NCBI GenBank assembly: GCA_030833025.1
Contig: JAURHZ010000121.1
Span: 1-7,122 of the forward strand
Direction: 5' to 3'
From: Armatimonadota bacterium
GTDB taxonomy: Bacteria > Armatimonadota > Armatimonadia > Armatimonadales > Armatimonadaceae
DNA: 7,122 nt
Shown piece after piece: positions 5,861 through 7,122 of this stretch (within the stretch, counting starts at the first letter, position 1; each line of letters starts with the position of its first letter). Made by a program: the position numbers and the translations under genes. The notes below the pieces were generated by a model. The model was not told where the DNA came from, made no database searches, and worked only from the letters and a program-made list of their open reading frames with translations.

Positions 5861-6774
5861 GCACAGTGAAAATGACCGTGCAAATCGGCACCCTAACGAT
5901 GCGAAATCCAGTCACGACTGGTAGTGGCACATTTGGCTTTGGTAGTGAAACTAAGGATCTAGTCCCACTTGACCGCCTCGGAGCAGTAACCGTCAAAGCT
6001 ACCACACGAGATCCTCGTCTTGGGAACCCGCCTCAGCGCATCGCTGAAACGGCATCGGGGATTCTTAATGCCATTGGTCTGCAAAATGGCGGCATCGATG
6101 ACTACCTCACGAACAAAGCTCCCTATTTGCGCGACTTTGATTGTCCAATTATCGTGAATGTGCCTGGTGAAAACCCCGATGACTTTGCATATGTTGTCGA
6201 GCGGCTGACGGCAGCCGGTGCAGCGGATGCCGTTGAACTCAACATTTCCTGTCCAAATGTCTCTCATGGCCTTGACTACGCTACCGACCCGCAGCTCGCG
6301 GCATCCGTGGTTGCAGCTGTCCGCAACGTTACCAAAATGCCCGTCATCGCCAAACTTTCCCCAAATGTGACGGACATTCGGGTTATTGCAAAGGCTTGCG
6401 AGGATGCCGGTGCAGATGCGCTAAGTATGATCAATACGGTTGTTGGGACCGCAATCGATCCTCGAAAACGTAAGTTCCGCCTTGCAAATATCACAGGGGG
6501 ACTTAGCGGACCTGCAATCAAGCCTGTTGCATTGCTGGCTGTGTGGCGCTGCTATAACAGTGTGAAGATTCCGATTATTGGGATGGGTGGGATTGCATGC
6601 CCATTGGATGCGATCGAATTCATGCTTGCTGGAGCCACGGCTGTTGCATGCGGGACCGGAAATTTTGTCGACCCCACACTTTCCCTCGAAGTCATCGATG
6701 GAATCGAACAGTATTGTGTTGAAAATGGGTTTGCGGATGTCAATGCACTCATCGGTGCGGTGACCGCAGCTTAG
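5854..6774 (+). CDS. pyrD: Dihydroorotate dehydrogenase B, catalytic subunit PyrD (class 1B)
   Basis: FMN-dependent barrel enzyme that oxidises dihydroorotate to orotate and passes electrons to PyrK. The 306-residue product shows VTVKATTRDPRLGNPPQR (FMN/substrate Lys48), SGILNAIGLQN, the class-1 cysteine base in NISCPN (C133; class 2 enzymes use serine), AKLSPNVTDI (Lys167), TGGLSGPAIKPVAL, and the FMN-phosphate segments GMGGI (253-257) and CGTGN (276-280). Class 1B is confirmed by the adjacent pyrK. The start is ATG 5854 or GTG 5857; GAGG at 5846-5849 is four or seven bases away respectively, so the GTG has slightly better spacing. A longer frame from 5722 lies inside pyrK and carries unrelated residues. 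Overlap with pyrK implies translational coupling and equal subunit amounts. Confidence 0.97.
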   Translation: MVSTVKMTVQIGTLTMRNPVTTGSGTFGFGSETKDLVPLDRLGAVTVKATTRDPRLGNPPQRIAETASGILNAIGLQNGGIDDYLTNKAPYLRDFDCPIIVNVPGENPDDFAYVVERLTAAGAADAVELNISCPNVSHGLDYATDPQLAASVVAAVRNVTKMPVIAKLSPNVTDIRVIAKACEDAGADALSMINTVVGTAIDPRKRKFRLANITGGLSGPAIKPVALLAVWRCYNSVKIPIIGMGGIACPLDAIEFMLAGATAVACGTGNFVDPTLSLEVIDGIEQYCVENGFADVNALIGAVTAA

Positions 6775-6783
6775 GAGAGTACG

Positions 6784-7122
6784 ATGCCAAGAAGTTACGA
6801 ACTTTTGCCAATCGGCGATAATGCCCCAGAAGAAGTCAATGCTGTCATTTAAATCCCACGTGGCTCATCCAATAAGTATGAGTACGACCGTGAGCATGGC
6901 ATTTTTCGATTGGACCGCCCTCTCTATAGCCCATTGTTCTATCCATTTGACTACGGATGGCTTGCAGGGACGATGAGCGCCGATGGCGATCCTCTCGATG
7001 TGCTCGTGATTGGTAGCCATCCAACTTTCTGTGGTTGTGTCGTCACGTGCCGCCCGTTGGGTGTTCTTTTAATGCGCGATGAAAAAGGCGCAGATGAAAA
7101 GATTCTCGCACGCGTTGCACAT
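6784..7122 (+). pseudogene. ppa: Family I inorganic pyrophosphatase, interrupted by an in-frame TAA (cut by window edge)
   Basis: Soluble enzyme that hydrolyses pyrophosphate and so pulls PPi-releasing reactions forward, including the PyrE step of pyrimidine synthesis. ATG 6784 follows pyrD by nine bases, with AGGAG (6773-6777) overlapping the pyrD stop and six bases of spacing. After 22 residues ending NAVI comes TAA at 6850-6852, then the same frame continues open to the edge with IPRGSSNKYEYDRE, LFYPFDYG, DGDPLDVLVIG and RPLGVLLMRDEKGADEKILA: all visible metal and phosphate ligands are kept. Homologues have Glu at the stop position (E20 in E. coli PPase, an active-site residue), so one G-to-T change from GAA explains it. 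No restart codon would rescue the N-terminal strand. It may be a fresh pseudogene, a strain variant or a sequencing/assembly error. TAA also ends dnaK and hsp20, so code reassignment is unlikely. Confidence 0.85.

Overview
This window holds two divergently transcribed gene blocks separated by a 177-bp promoter region (4901-5077). Leftward (minus strand) runs a chaperone operon in the order dnaK, hsp20, dnaJ, hspR, clpB; clpB is cut by the left edge. Rightward (plus strand) runs pyrK, pyrD and ppa, the last cut by the right edge.

Organism: the MerR-type heat-shock repressor HspR, a DnaK of only 610 residues that lacks the N-terminal insert of E. coli-type DnaK, and the dnaJ-hspR-clpB order point to a monoderm-type lineage such as Actinomycetota or Chloroflexota. 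The sequence does not decide between them. Base composition is balanced to slightly GC-rich by eye. The genes look like ordinary chromosomal housekeeping genes; no mobile element, CRISPR array, tRNA or rRNA was seen.

Chaperone block: DnaK, a zinc-finger-less DnaJ, a small heat-shock protein and the disaggregase ClpB form a hold-refold-disaggregate team. No grpE lies in the operon; hsp20 sits where many HspR-controlled operons carry grpE. Two HAIR-like HspR operators flank and overlap a predicted dnaK promoter. Three RNA structures punctuate the transcript: an 11-bp tetraloop hairpin after dnaK, a terminator-like hairpin with a T-run after hsp20, and a small hairpin that holds the hspR start codon at the dnaJ/hspR overlap. 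Together they suggest graded expression along the operon.

Pyrimidine block: pyrK and pyrD overlap and encode the two subunits of the NAD-dependent class 1B dihydroorotate dehydrogenase. pyrK has a -10-like TATACT five bases before its GTG start, so its mRNA may be leaderless. ppa (family I inorganic pyrophosphatase) begins nine bases after pyrD with a good ribosome-binding site, but an in-frame TAA replaces the codon of a conserved active-site glutamate. The rest of its visible frame is intact. This is the most anomalous feature of the window.
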